The position numbers and the translations under genes were made by a program. Below are positions 16,725 to 25,139 of a stretch of DNA of 51,717 bases, piece after piece (within the stretch, counting starts at the first letter, position 1; the number at the start of each line of letters is the position of its first letter). The stretch is from JAZDOK01 sp043798715 (GTDB lineage Bacteria; Vulcanimicrobiota; JAZDOK01). The notes under the pieces were generated by a model. The model saw only the letters and a program-made list of their open reading frames with translations. It did no database searches and had not been told where the DNA came from. The DNA lies in NCBI GenBank assembly GCA_043798715.1, contig JAZDOK010000067.1, positions 1-51,717 of the forward strand, read 5' to 3'.

Positions 16725-18067
16725 TACTGGCGGCCTTTCTCTATTTCAATTGTATCGCCGTCCTGAAGGGTCTCCTGGCCGGTTGAGATGACTTGGTCCT
16801 TTGATGAAATCCCGGCTATAATTAGAATTTTTTCTTCGTTCCCCCAGCCTATTTGAACCTGGCGCAGACGGGCTTTATTGCCGTCCTTGATCATCACGGC
16901 AAACTGACCGTCCTTGTTGAGCACGAGGTGGCGGGGCAGGATAATCCCCGAAAGCGACCTCTTATAAAGGGTGGCCCGGGCGAACATTCCGCTTTTTAAG
17001 ACGGCGCCGGGGTTATCGACCCGTATTTTGACGCGAAAGCTGCGGCTTCGGGGATCGGCGGAGGCGATCAGAGTCTCAACTTTCCCGGAAAAAGCTTTTC
17101 CGGGAATAGCGTCGGCGGTGACTGTTGCCCTCTGACCGGCGGTGACATCCTGCATTTCTTCCTCGGTCACGTCTCCTTCAAGGCGGACCAGGCGGTTGTC
17201 GGTGACGTTCATGAGGGCTTTCCCCTTGCCGCTCTCCGAAGAGGAAATAATATCGCCGGGATCGACATCCCGAAAAGTGATGACACCGGTGATGGGAGTC
17301 TTTATGGATGTGTTTTCGAAGCGGATCCGGGCCAGGGCCAGTGACGCCCTGGCCTGCTCCAATCCGGCCTCAGCCAGTTTCACGTCATCTTGACGGATGG
17401 TGTTCTGGGCAATTGAGGCCTGGGCCAGGCTGTAGCTCTCTTCGGCCTGCTTCTGCTGAGCCATGGATGAGTCATATCTGTTCTTGGAAATATCATAAGC
17501 CAGTTGGGTCGCTTCCATCTGTTGGCTGGCAATAGCGCCCTTCTCGAAAAGTTTTTTCATCCGTTCAATCTGGCGCTCGTTATTGTCAAAATCGGATTTT
17601 GCCGCCTTTACGGCATTTTCGGCCTGCCGCTTTCCTTGCAGTGCCTGCAGAATGGAAGTGGAGACCTGGGTCTCTCCGAAGCTGTGGCCGGTTTTAGCCT
17701 GTGAAAGGTGTGCCTGGGCCGTGAGGAGACTTGCCTGTGCCTGCTCCAGCTGGGCCGAGATTTCGTCTTTTTCAAGCTGTATAAGAACATCTCCGGAATG
17801 GACAAAATCTCCTTCCTCCCGATAAACCGAGAGTACCCGTCCTGAAATTTTTGATAGAATCTCCGCCTCTTTCCTGGGAATAATGGATCCGGAAACCGAC
17901 ACCGTGGGAGTAATGGTTCCTTCCACGGGTGTCATGACCTGTACCGGTCTTAATAACAGGGCCGGTGCCTCTTTTGATCGTGCGTTGCATCCGGCGATTA
18001 GCGGTGCCAGAACAGTGACGAAGATGATTGCGAGTGTGGTGGTTACTGATTTTCTTTGAGTTGTCAT
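16724..18067 (-). CDS. RND efflux periplasmic adaptor (membrane fusion) lipoprotein
   Basis: 447 residues. The lipobox IAGC at about residues 24-27 makes it a lipoprotein. The order is beta-barrel/lipoyl half (VSVSGSIIPRKEAEILSKISGRV), a long coiled-coil hairpin (about 100-240, rich in Gln, Ala and Glu), the second lipoyl half (IKTPITGVITFRDVDPGD) and the barrel domain with NKDGQFAVMIKDGNKARLRQVQIG. It bridges the RND pump and TolC. It overlaps tolC by 4 bases (ATGA) and the pump gene by one base. Confidence 0.94.
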   Translation of the reverse strand: MTTQRKSVTTTLAIIFVTVLAPLIAGCNARSKEAPALLLRPVQVMTPVEGTITPTVSVSGSIIPRKEAEILSKISGRVLSVYREEGDFVHSGDVLIQLEKDEISAQLEQAQASLLTAQAHLSQAKTGHSFGETQVSTSILQALQGKRQAENAVKAAKSDFDNNERQIERMKKLFEKGAIASQQMEATQLAYDISKNRYDSSMAQQKQAEESYSLAQASIAQNTIRQDDVKLAEAGLEQARASLALARIRFENTSIKTPITGVITFRDVDPGDIISSSESGKGKALMNVTDNRLVRLEGDVTEEEMQDVTAGQRATVTADAIPGKAFSGKVETLIASADPRSRSFRVKIRVDNPGAVLKSGMFARATLYKRSLSGIILPRHLVLNKDGQFAVMIKDGNKARLRQVQIGWGNEEKILIIAGISSKDQVISTGQETLQDGDTIEIEKGRQ

Positions 18068-19449
18068 TGGATTGTTCCTTTCCAGCTTTCGCCCATGGCC
18101 CGATCAAGATGCGCCTTGGCCAGGAAGTAGGTGCATTGGGCCGAGATGAGTACACTCTTGGCGCTGTTAAGAGCCAGTTGGGCATCCTGGAGCTCCAGGT
18201 TGGTGCTCAGGGCGGCTTCGTAACGAACGGAAGCGATGCTGTAGGCTTCATTGGCCTGTTCCACCGTCTTCCGGGCGACCTCCATCTTCTGAAGGGATTC
18301 CTGCACATAAAGGTAGGCCTGCTTCACCTGCAGGCTGATGTTTCTCTTCAGATCATCCGCCTGGAACTGGATTTGCCGGAGGCCTTCCCGGGCCTCGGCC
18401 ACTTTGGCGCGGGTGAGTCCGCCGTCCCACAGAGACGTCGAAAAAATCAGCGCGCCCAACCATCCCGTCGACTTGGACATGAGCGTCTCATTCTTGAAAT
18501 CCAAATTACCGGCCAGAACGATTGAAGGCGTCTGCCCGCTCCTGGCCAGGGAGATCAATGTCTGCCCAAGCTTGAGAGCGAGGTTCATCTGGGCGACTTC
18601 CGGCCTCTTTAACAGCGCCTTCTGCTGGGCGGTATCAATTGAGAGTTCGAAAGGAGGCAAATCTTCTTCCTTCTGAATATCTATGTGGGTTTCCATATTC
18701 AGGGCCAGCAGGTTTTTCAGGGAGGCCTTGGCCAGCTCGACGGCGTTTTCCGCCGTAATCAGGCGCTGCCTGGCTTCCGCCAGGCTAACCTCCGCCCGGA
18801 TTACTTCAAACCTGGGGAAGATGCCGACCTCAAAGTTGTGGCGTGACTGCTGAAGATGGCTCTCCTGTGACTTCAGGTTCTCTTTGGCCACCGAGTAGAG
18901 GCCCTCAATTTCCTGGAGCGTGTAAAAGGCATTTTGAACCTTGAGCACCGTCTCATCCCGGACCCTCTGTTCTTCCAGTTCTGACTGCTGAAGGTTGATC
19001 AGGGACGCCTCGATAGTTTTGTTCAGGATCCCAAAGCTGGTGATCAACTGGCGCAAGGTCAATTGGAGATCGTAGCTGGTATCAGGTATGATGCTGACGT
19101 TCTGTCCCCCAAAGGTGACGGAAACACTCGGGCCCATTTTGCTGAACGTGCCGCTGAAACCAAAGTTTGGATTGCGGCCGCTCCTGGCCTGATCCAGCTG
19201 GTCCCGGGCCGTGGCGATCCGGGAAGTGGCGGTGGCCAGGGTTAAATTATTTTTCAGGGCTGTTTCGATGCAATCCTGGAGAGTGAAAATCTGGCCGCTC
19301 CCGCTGGTGACTGTGGCGGGCGGAGGCGATGGCGATGATGCGGGAGAAGCGGGCGCTCCTGCCGCTTGGCTGACACCGAATAATAAAATGAAGATCAGTA
19401 ATAGGAAAACCGTTTTTTTCATCATCTCTCCTGGTGTAATGAAATTCAT
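18064..19449 (-). CDS. TolC-family outer-membrane efflux protein
   Basis: 461 residues with a signal peptide around residues 9-33 (KKTVFLLLIFILLFGVSQAAG). An Ala/Pro/Ser-rich linker leads to two TolC repeats with long helices (FTLQDCIETALKNNLTLATA; LFAAL-like and QVKQAYLYVQESLQKMEVA). Homotrimers form a barrel and a periplasmic tunnel. The start is uncertain: ATG 19449 is translationally coupled to the tetR stop codon (TAGATG), while ATG 19425/19422 sits just after AGGAGAG. It is the second gene in the tetR-tolC-adaptor-pump operon. Confidence 0.93.
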   Translation of the reverse strand: MNFITPGEMMKKTVFLLLIFILLFGVSQAAGAPASPASSPSPPPATVTSGSGQIFTLQDCIETALKNNLTLATATSRIATARDQLDQARSGRNPNFGFSGTFSKMGPSVSVTFGGQNVSIIPDTSYDLQLTLRQLITSFGILNKTIEASLINLQQSELEEQRVRDETVLKVQNAFYTLQEIEGLYSVAKENLKSQESHLQQSRHNFEVGIFPRFEVIRAEVSLAEARQRLITAENAVELAKASLKNLLALNMETHIDIQKEEDLPPFELSIDTAQQKALLKRPEVAQMNLALKLGQTLISLARSGQTPSIVLAGNLDFKNETLMSKSTGWLGALIFSTSLWDGGLTRAKVAEAREGLRQIQFQADDLKRNISLQVKQAYLYVQESLQKMEVARKTVEQANEAYSIASVRYEAALSTNLELQDAQLALNSAKSVLISAQCTYFLAKAHLDRAMGESWKGTIQ

Positions 19450-20058
19450 CTATTCGGAGTTCCTCTTTATCCCGCCCAGGATCATTTCCCTGACGTGGCG
19501 GAAGATTTCCTCCGGGGTAAACTTGGATTCCTTAGTACAATGGTGTCTCGTAAAGGGATGGAACGAGACCATTATTGATATGGCGGCCAGCCTTGGGTTT
19601 AATTCCCGGAACAAACCCTCCTGAATGCCCTGGGAGACAATTTGTTCCAGTGGCTCGATGGCCGAGTTAAACATCTCCAGAAGCTGCTCACGGGAGTACT
19701 CTCCGAATCCATGAATCTCCCGGGTAAAGAGGAGTTCAAAGTCGGGATTCACGCTGAAATTTTCAAGGGAGAAACGTATTACCTCCTCCAGTCGGGCCGC
19801 AGCATCCGTCTTTCCCTCCAGCGCCTTTTCAAGCGCCATCGAAAGGTTTTGTTGGGCATCGCGATAAATAGAGTCATAAAGCTCTTTTTTGTTTCTAAAG
19901 TAGTAGAAGAGGAGGGCGGTGTTAGTCCCGGCAGCCATGGAAATCTCTTTGACCGACACGCCGCGGAACCCCTTTTCGGCGAAGAGATGCATCGCTGCCT
20001 TAATAATGCGTCCCCGGGTGTCATGGTCTTTGCCTGAAAGCGCGTTATTTTCTTCCAA
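19450..20058 (-). CDS. TetR-family regulator of the efflux operon
   Basis: 202 residues from TTG 20058 behind AGGGAGA. The N-terminal helix-turn-helix is standard: RIIKAAMHLFAEKGFRGVSVKEISMAAGTNTALLFYYFRNKKELY. The C-terminal part (80-200) would bind a ligand and dimerise; it resembles the TetR_C domain found with RND operons (FSVNPDFELLFTREIHG). It is the first gene of the operon, right after a consensus promoter with an AT-rich palindrome, so autoregulation and induction by a pump substrate are likely. Confidence 0.93.
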   Translation of the reverse strand: MEENNALSGKDHDTRGRIIKAAMHLFAEKGFRGVSVKEISMAAGTNTALLFYYFRNKKELYDSIYRDAQQNLSMALEKALEGKTDAAARLEEVIRFSLENFSVNPDFELLFTREIHGFGEYSREQLLEMFNSAIEPLEQIVSQGIQEGLFRELNPRLAAISIMVSFHPFTRHHCTKESKFTPEEIFRHVREMILGGIKRNSE

Positions 20059-20090
20059 AGCTTTTTATCTCCCTACATCCTAGTAAGTGA

Positions 20091-20103
20091 TTAATTAAAT
20101 TAA
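20091..20103. promoter_or_regulatory. Candidate TetR operator (13-bp palindrome)
   Basis: TTAATTAAATTAA is a perfect palindrome around one central base, lying between the -10 box and the TTG start of the tetR-tolC operon. Flanking copies of TGATTAA widen the AT-rich site. Position fits autorepression by the first gene; binding is inferred. Confidence 0.45.
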
Positions 20104-20119
20104 CTGATTAACAAAGGAG

Positions 20120-20148
20120 ATTATACTCGAACAAACTGCGCTTGTCAA
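20120..20148 (-). promoter_or_regulatory. Consensus promoter of the efflux operon
   Basis: On the minus strand TTGACA (20143-20148), exactly 17 bases, TATAAT (20120-20125): a perfect sigma-70 promoter. Such a strong promoter is expected to be held down by a repressor. Confidence 0.85.
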
Positions 20149-20210
20149 TACTTTGAACCGACTCATTAAAACCACGGATAAATCGGCTCAAAGCCTCAAA
20201 TAATCCGGCA

Positions 20211-20223
20211 GGGCGACACATGA
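20211..20223 (+). repeat. Degenerate half copy of the GCATGC palindromic repeat
   Basis: AGGGCGACACATG resembles one arm of the palindromic repeat at 20242-20275 with one substitution; the second arm is lost. It lies between the efflux operon promoter and the second tetR gene. Confidence 0.4.
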
Positions 20224-20241
20224 GCCGCTCTGCCTGGCTTC

Positions 20242-20275
20242 GAAGTAAGGGCGACGCATGCGTCGCCCTTACTTC
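20242..20275. repeat. Perfect 34-bp palindrome (GCGACGCATGCGTCGC family)
   Basis: The element is its own reverse complement over 34 bases, with core GCGACGCATGCGTCGC. It overlaps the stop codon of the second tetR gene and supplies its last codons (Lys-Lys-stop). It could act as a transcript-end hairpin but has no T-tract. Confidence 0.9.
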
Positions 20276-20859
20276 TTGGGTTTTGCCAGGCCTTTCAGGA
20301 AAATATCCACAGTGTGCGCTTCAATCTCGTCGTAAGGGACAGTGGAACCGGAAATTATGTTCTGCTTAATAAAAATAGAGGGTGCTCCGATAAGCGCTAT
20401 CGCCGCCAGGCGCGGATCAACACTTTGGAATAATCCGGCCTTGATTCCTTCGCGTATGACTTCTCCGGCCAGTCTGATAATGTCTTCCTCGAACTTGCTG
20501 AGAACATCGTAACTGCAAGCGCCGGGGGCGGAGATCTCCGTGTAAAGAATCTTGAAGATCTCACCCTGTTCCAGGTAGTTTTCTATGAAGATTTTGAAGA
20601 TGTTTTTCAGCTTCTTGTCTACTGTTTTCTCTTTTTTCAGCTCGGCCTTGACGGCATCAGTGATCGCCTTCATTATGTCGCTTATCAATGCATAATAGAG
20701 GTTTTCCTTGCTTTTAAAATAATAAAAAAGAAGGGCCTTGTTGACGCGCGCATCGTCGGTGATCTCATGAACCGCCGTCTCACGGAACCCTTTCTCGGTA
20801 AATAGCTTGCGGGCTGATTGCAAAATAATATCTTTTGCTTTTGATGGTTTCCTGGACAT
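20269..20859 (-). CDS. TetR-family regulator
   Basis: 196 residues from ATG 20859, chosen for the AAGGAGG site at 20867-20873; an upstream in-frame ATG at 20892 has none. The helix-turn-helix reads KDIILQSARKLFTEKGFRETAVHEITDDARVNKALLFYYFKSKENLY. The C-terminal region resembles regulators of RND pumps and AcrR-like proteins. It is similar in style to the neighbouring TetR, so the two may be old duplicates, and both may act on the efflux genes. Its own promoter carries an 18-bp palindrome. Confidence 0.9.
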   Translation of the reverse strand: MSRKPSKAKDIILQSARKLFTEKGFRETAVHEITDDARVNKALLFYYFKSKENLYYALISDIMKAITDAVKAELKKEKTVDKKLKNIFKIFIENYLEQGEIFKILYTEISAPGACSYDVLSKFEEDIIRLAGEVIREGIKAGLFQSVDPRLAAIALIGAPSIFIKQNIISGSTVPYDEIEAHTVDIFLKGLAKPKK

Positions 20860-20896
20860 GTTTTTCTCCTCCTTATAAATACAAACGGCCATGCTG

Positions 20897-20914
20897 CTTA
20901 AAGTGATGTTTAAG
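20897..20914. promoter_or_regulatory. Candidate operator (18-bp palindrome) of the second tetR gene
   Basis: CTTAAA and TTTAAG flank a 6-base centre. It lies immediately downstream of the -10 box, over the expected transcription start, the usual place of a TetR operator. Confidence 0.5.
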
Positions 20915-20915
20915 A

Positions 20916-20945
20916 ATTATAGCGATAGCGGGGCTTCTTTGTCAA
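20916..20945 (-). promoter_or_regulatory. Promoter of the second tetR gene
   Basis: On the minus strand TTGACA (20940-20945), 18 bases, TATAAT (20916-20921). Confidence 0.8.
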
Positions 20946-20975
20946 GGGACTTTTTTGAGACGTCCGCGACTCCTA

Positions 20976-21005
20976 TTGCAAAAAAAAAAGGTTTTATGAT
21001 ATAAT
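20976..21005 (+). promoter_or_regulatory. Promoter of tRNA-Gly/tRNA-Cys
   Basis: TTGCAA (20976-20981) and TATAAT (21000-21005) are 18 bases apart, 20 bases before the first tRNA. Confidence 0.6.
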
Positions 21006-21025
21006 GACCCTGGTAAGTCAGACGA

Positions 21026-21100
21026 GCGGAAGTAGCTCAGTGGTAGAGCATTGGCTTCCCAAGCCGAGGGTCGCGGGTTCAAATCCCGTCTTCCGCTCCA
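21026..21100 (+). tRNA. trnG: tRNA-Gly (CCC)
   Basis: Acceptor GCGGAAG/CTTCCGC, discriminator T, encoded CCA. The anticodon loop TTCCCAA gives CCC. The T-arm GCGGGTTCAAATCCCGT is canonical. It is followed after one base by tRNA-Cys. Confidence 0.95.
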
Positions 21101-21101
21101 G

Positions 21102-21176
21102 GGCGACGTAGCCAAGTGGTAAGGCAGCGGTCTGCAAAACCGTTATTCAGCGGTTCGAATCCGCTCGTCGCCTCCA
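21102..21176 (+). tRNA. trnC: tRNA-Cys (GCA)
   Basis: Acceptor GGCGACG/CGTCGCC, discriminator T, encoded CCA. The anticodon loop CTGCAAA gives GCA. It is probably cotranscribed with tRNA-Gly. Confidence 0.95.
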
Positions 21177-21231
21177 AACGGCATACTTTAAGAATCCTGT
21201 TGCACAGCGAGTTACTATCTTCCGAAAGTGC

Positions 21232-21259
21232 TTGACAAGGGAACGGTTTTTGATATAAT
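21232..21259 (+). promoter_or_regulatory. Promoter of tRNA-Val/Asp/Phe
   Basis: TTGACA (21232-21237), 16 bases, TATAAT (21254-21259), just 8 bases before tRNA-Val. Confidence 0.75.
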
Positions 21260-21267
21260 ACCTCCAA

Positions 21268-21343
21268 GGGCGAATAGCTCAGTTGGTAGAGCACATCGTT
21301 CACATCGATGGGGTCACAGGTTCGAGTCCTGTTTCGCCCACCA
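21268..21343 (+). tRNA. trnV: tRNA-Val (CAC)
   Basis: Acceptor GGGCGAA/TTCGCCC, discriminator A, encoded CCA. The anticodon loop TTCACAT gives CAC. D-arm and T-arm are canonical. Confidence 0.95.
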
Positions 21344-21346
21344 TGC

Positions 21347-21423
21347 GGGGTCGTAGCGTAGCGGTTTAACGCGCCGGCCTGTCACGTCGGAGATCGCGAG
21401 TTCAAATCTCGTCGGCCCCGCCA
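21347..21423 (+). tRNA. trnD: tRNA-Asp (GTC)
   Basis: Acceptor GGGGTCG/CGGCCCC with one T-G wobble, discriminator G, encoded CCA. The anticodon loop CTGTCAC gives GTC. Confidence 0.95.
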
Positions 21424-21472
21424 GATCCGAAGCTCGCGTGAGCTTTCCAAAGTTCCCGCGGTTTGTTCCAGT

Positions 21473-21548
<76 letters not shown>

Positions 21549-21698
21549 TTTTTATACCTCCGCTTTGGTTGAAGCCGATCATATGGCTCTACATCAGAAG
21601 ATCCTGCGTCCACAGAGGAGTATTCTGTTTCTTCCCCGAAATAGTCTTCGCCCAATACGGCTTTTTCAGGGGAAACTAATCAGCAGGAGGAAAACACT

Positions 21699-22448
21699 AT
21701 GTCCGGTCACTCCAAGTGGCACAACATTAAAGAAAAAAAATCCAAGGTGGACGCGCAGAAGGGGAAGCTGTTCACCACGGTCTCCAAGGAAATAATGATG
21801 GCGGTCAAAGAGGCCGGCCCTGAGCCGGATACCAACTACCGCCTGAAAATGGCCATCCAGAAGGCCAAGGATGTCAACATGCCCCAGGACAATATCAAGC
21901 GCTCTATCGATCGGGCGTCGGGAGTCGGGAGCGAGAACATCGAGGAGATAAACTACGAGGGCTATGGCCCCCACGGAGTGGCGATAATCGTCGAAGCGGC
22001 CACGGACAACCGAAATCGCATGGCTGCCGAAATGCGCAATCTCTTCAGTAAGAGCGGTGGAAGTCTCGGGGAGGCCGGCTGCGTCGCCTGGATGTTTGAT
22101 AAGAGGGGTGTCATCGAAATATCCTCCGAGAATATCAAGGACGAGGATGAACTCATGATGACGGCCCTGGAGGCCGGAGCTGAAGATCTGAAGAAGGAAG
22201 AGGATGTGTTTCAAATCTTGACTTCACCCTCAAAGCTCCATCAAGTGCGCCTCTTCCTGGAGGAGAAGAAATTTCCCATTGAAAGTGCTGAAATTACAAT
22301 GATTCCCAAGAATACGGTGACGCTGGACAAGAACCAGGCGGCTCAGGTTTTGCGCCTGATGGACGCCCTTGAGGACCAGAACGATACCCTGCAGGTTTAT
22401 GCCAATTTTGACATCCCCGCTGAGATTCTCGAGGAAATGGCGGGATGA
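21699..22448 (+). CDS. yebC: YebC/PmpR-family (TACO1) protein
   Basis: 249 residues, full length. It begins MSGHSKWHNIKEKKSKVDAQ, the near-invariant family start, followed by the three domains to EILEEMAG. An AGGAGG site precedes the ATG. Family members were described as transcription regulators (PmpR) and more recently as factors that help ribosomes through polyproline-like stalls. It heads the yebC-ruvC-ruvA-ruvB-queH cluster, a very common order. Confidence 0.96.
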   Translation: MSGHSKWHNIKEKKSKVDAQKGKLFTTVSKEIMMAVKEAGPEPDTNYRLKMAIQKAKDVNMPQDNIKRSIDRASGVGSENIEEINYEGYGPHGVAIIVEAATDNRNRMAAEMRNLFSKSGGSLGEAGCVAWMFDKRGVIEISSENIKDEDELMMTALEAGAEDLKKEEDVFQILTSPSKLHQVRLFLEEKKFPIESAEITMIPKNTVTLDKNQAAQVLRLMDALEDQNDTLQVYANFDIPAEILEEMAG

Positions 22449-22476
22449 ACGATATTTCTGATTCCGTATTTACCTT

Positions 22477-22965
22477 ATGATCATCATGGGAATCGATCCC
22501 GGCACGGCCGCCACGGGGTATGGCGTGGTGCGGGTTGAGGGAAAAAACTCTCTGGAGGCTCTGACGTACGGTTGTATCCGGACCTCGGTCTCCACGCCCA
22601 GGCCGGTGCGATTGAAAGAGATTTTTGAAGCTTTGACCACCCTGATTTCACAATATCATCCGGATGTCATCGCTGTCGAACAACTGTTCTTTAGTAAGAA
22701 TTCAAAGACCGCCCTGCGCGTCGGCGAGGCCCTCGGGGTTGTGCTCCTGGCCTCGGCCTGTGCCGGAATCGAAATCGCGGAATACACCCCGCTCCAGGTA
22801 AAGGAGACACTGACCGGGTTCGGGAGAGCCGCCAAGGACGATGTCTGTGAAATGGTGATACTGCACCTGGGACTCACCAAGCCGCCCAGACCGGATGATG
22901 CCGCCGACGGCCTGGCTATTGCGCTCTGCCACCATTTCAGATCGGCTCTGGGAGGGATTTTCTAA
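22477..22965 (+). CDS. ruvC: Holliday junction resolvase RuvC
   Basis: 162 residues. The RNase H-like catalytic acids are visible: Asp7 in GIDPGTAATGYG, Glu in VAVEQLFFSKN, and the pair in PDDAADGLAIALCH. RuvC dimers cut junctions placed by RuvAB. No clear ribosome-binding site precedes ATG 22477; a second ATG three codons later is possible. The stop overlaps the ruvA start (TAATG). Confidence 0.96.
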   Translation: MIIMGIDPGTAATGYGVVRVEGKNSLEALTYGCIRTSVSTPRPVRLKEIFEALTTLISQYHPDVIAVEQLFFSKNSKTALRVGEALGVVLLASACAGIEIAEYTPLQVKETLTGFGRAAKDDVCEMVILHLGLTKPPRPDDAADGLAIALCHHFRSALGGIF

Positions 22966-23555
22966 TGTTTGCCCATATAAGGGGGAAGGTAGATCAGTGC
23001 GGAAAGGGCCTCCTGGTCCTTGATGTCAGCGGGGTGGGATTTTCCATTGCCGTCCCGGAAAGGTTTTCTGAGACTGTGTCCGTGGGGCAGGATTTGAAAG
23101 TCTTCACGCAAACAGTCCTCCGGGAAGATTCCATCTCCCTCTACGGCTTTATAAGCAATTTGGAAAAGCGCTTTTTCCTGCTGCTCCAGCAGGTAAAGGG
23201 AATCGGCCCCAGAGCGGCCCTCAATATACTCTCCGCCCTTGGTCCCGACTCTCTGGCCCGGATAATTGCCTCGGGAGACGTCCACGCTCTTAAGAGCGTT
23301 CCCGGCATCGGCCAGAAGAGCGCTCAGCGCGTGATTCTGGAACTTCAGGAAAAAGTGGCCCTCCTGGTCGAACACATCCCGGTTGAGGGCGAAGATATCG
23401 CCCGCGAAGCCCGCGAAGTATTAGTTGAGCTTGGATGTACGCACCGGGAGGCTGAGGATGTCGTTCGGACGGCTCTTTCCTCCGAGAAAACCCCCATTGA
23501 ATATGAAGTATTCATCGCCCGCTGCTTCAGGCTGATCGGGGAGAAGAAAAAGTAG
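22965..23555 (+). CDS. ruvA: Holliday junction DNA helicase subunit RuvA
   Basis: 196 residues. The OB-fold domain I (MFAHIRGKVDQ to FISNLEKRFF) is followed by two helix-hairpin-helix motifs (VKGIGPRAALNIL, SVPGIGQKSAQRVILELQ). The C-terminal RuvB-binding domain includes REAREVLVELGCTHREAEDVV. Tetramers hold the four-way junction open for branch migration. It is translationally coupled to ruvC. Confidence 0.97.
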   Translation: MFAHIRGKVDQCGKGLLVLDVSGVGFSIAVPERFSETVSVGQDLKVFTQTVLREDSISLYGFISNLEKRFFLLLQQVKGIGPRAALNILSALGPDSLARIIASGDVHALKSVPGIGQKSAQRVILELQEKVALLVEHIPVEGEDIAREAREVLVELGCTHREAEDVVRTALSSEKTPIEYEVFIARCFRLIGEKKK

Positions 23556-23564
23556 GAGGGCATT

Positions 23565-24584
23565 GTGACTCGGATTTTGTCCGGAGTCCCGGAAGAAGAT
23601 GAGCAGAATCTCGATCGGAGTTTAAGACCCCGCCGGATCGAGGAGTTCATCGGACAGACCCAGCTCAAGGAAAATCTCTCGGTCTTCGTTCAGGCCGCCA
23701 GTCTTAGAAATGAGCCGCTCGACCATGTTTTGCTCTACGGCCCCCCGGGTCTGGGTAAGACCACCCTGGCCCAGATCATCGCCAATGAGGCCGGCGCCTC
23801 TATAAAATCCACCTCGGGGCCGGCTGTCGAGCGCCCGATAGACCTCCTGGTCCTCCTCAAAAGCCTGGAGAATGGCGACATCCTCTTCATCGACGAGATC
23901 CACCGATTGAGCCGCATTGTGGAGGAAATTCTCTATCCGGCCATGGAGGATTTCTTCTTTGACCGGATGCCCAACAAGGGGCTGGTTCATCGCTCCACCA
24001 GGGTGGAGCTGCCCCGTTTCACTCTCATCGGGGCGACCACCCGCGGCGGCTCCATCTCTTCGCCCATGCGGGACCGCTTCGGGATCGTCTTCCATATGAA
24101 CTTTTATACCCCGGAGGAACTCAAGGCCATCGTGCTCCGCTCCGCCGGAATTCTTTCCATCTCCATCGAAGAGAGGGCCGCCCAGATGATAGCCGGGAGA
24201 TCCAGGGGAACCCCGCGCATTGCCAACCGTATTTTAAAGCGCGTGCGCGACTTCGCCCAGGTGCTCTCCAAGGGAAAAGTGGACTTCGAGGTGACGGCCA
24301 GGGCGCTGGAGAGCCTTGGAATTGACCAGCTGGGTTTGGATGATACGGATCGGAGCATCCTTAGAAATCTCATACTCAAGTTCCGGGGCGGGCCGGTGGG
24401 AATTGAAACTCTGGCCGCCACCGTCAACGAAGAAGCGGAAAATATCGAAGAGGTCTATGAGCCTTATCTTTTGCAGAGCGGCTTCCTCCAGAAAACTCCG
24501 AGAGGTCGGATGGCCGCCCCTCTGGCCTACCAGCATCTGGGTCTTCCCCGCGAAGACGGCGGGCAGGAGACATTCCTGCGATGA
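23565..24584 (+). CDS. ruvB: Holliday junction branch-migration ATPase RuvB
   Basis: 339 residues from GTG 23565, with AGGAGGG at 23554-23560. It opens with the typical SLRPRRIEEFIGQ motif. The AAA+ core has Walker A GPPGLGKTT, Walker B LFIDEIHRLS and sensor 1 LIGATTRGG. The C-terminal winged helix ends QSGFLQKTPRGRMAAPLAYQH. It forms the motor hexamers of the RuvAB complex. Its last 4 bases overlap queH. Confidence 0.97.
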   Translation: MTRILSGVPEEDEQNLDRSLRPRRIEEFIGQTQLKENLSVFVQAASLRNEPLDHVLLYGPPGLGKTTLAQIIANEAGASIKSTSGPAVERPIDLLVLLKSLENGDILFIDEIHRLSRIVEEILYPAMEDFFFDRMPNKGLVHRSTRVELPRFTLIGATTRGGSISSPMRDRFGIVFHMNFYTPEELKAIVLRSAGILSISIEERAAQMIAGRSRGTPRIANRILKRVRDFAQVLSKGKVDFEVTARALESLGIDQLGLDDTDRSILRNLILKFRGGPVGIETLAATVNEEAENIEEVYEPYLLQSGFLQKTPRGRMAAPLAYQHLGLPREDGGQETFLR

Positions 24585-25117
24585 GAATTCTCCTGCATAC
24601 CTGCTGCGCCCCCTGTCTGATTTTTCCCGCAAAAAAATTTAAAGAGCAGGGATTGGAGATTCTGCCGTACTTTTTCAATTCCAACATCCATCCATCTCAG
24701 GAATACTTGAGAAGGAAGGATGCTCTGAATCGCTATTCGAAGCTGACCGGGCTTGAGGTCCTCTTTTCAGAGGAATACCCTATGGAAGACTTCCTTCGCT
24801 CCGTCTCGATGGAACCGGAAAACCGCTGTCTTTCCTGTTATCGCATCCGCCTGGCTGAGACGGCCCGCAAGTGCCGGGAAGCGGGTTTGGAGGTTTTCAG
24901 CACGACCCTCCTGGTGAGCCCGTATCAGAAACACGAGCTGATTCGCCGGGTAGGGGAGGAGACGGCCCTTGAATTCGGTCTGTGCTTTCATTATGAAGAT
25001 TTCCGGGAAGGTTTCCGGTGGGCTCAGGCTCAGGCCAGGATTTTTGAACTCTACCGCCAGCCTTACTGCGGTTGTATCTACAGCGAAAAAGAACGCTATT
25101 ACAAAAAAAATCGTTGA
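24581..25117 (+). CDS. queH: Epoxyqueuosine reductase QueH
   Basis: 178 residues. The family hallmark is the N-terminal LLHTCCAPC cysteine motif; later Cys pairs (RCLSCYRIR, YCGCIYSEK) complete the iron-sulfur and metal ligands. QueH replaces the cobalamin-dependent QueG for the last step of queuosine synthesis in tRNA (oQ to Q). It starts within the ruvB stop (ATGA). The last 221 bases run opposite a long antisense reading frame that belongs to the decayed gene downstream and is not itself a credible gene there. Confidence 0.94.
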   Translation: MRILLHTCCAPCLIFPAKKFKEQGLEILPYFFNSNIHPSQEYLRRKDALNRYSKLTGLEVLFSEEYPMEDFLRSVSMEPENRCLSCYRIRLAETARKCREAGLEVFSTTLLVSPYQKHELIRRVGEETALEFGLCFHYEDFREGFRWAQAQARIFELYRQPYCGCIYSEKERYYKKNR

Positions 25118-25139
25118 GTGTTGCGAACATCCGCTCCGC

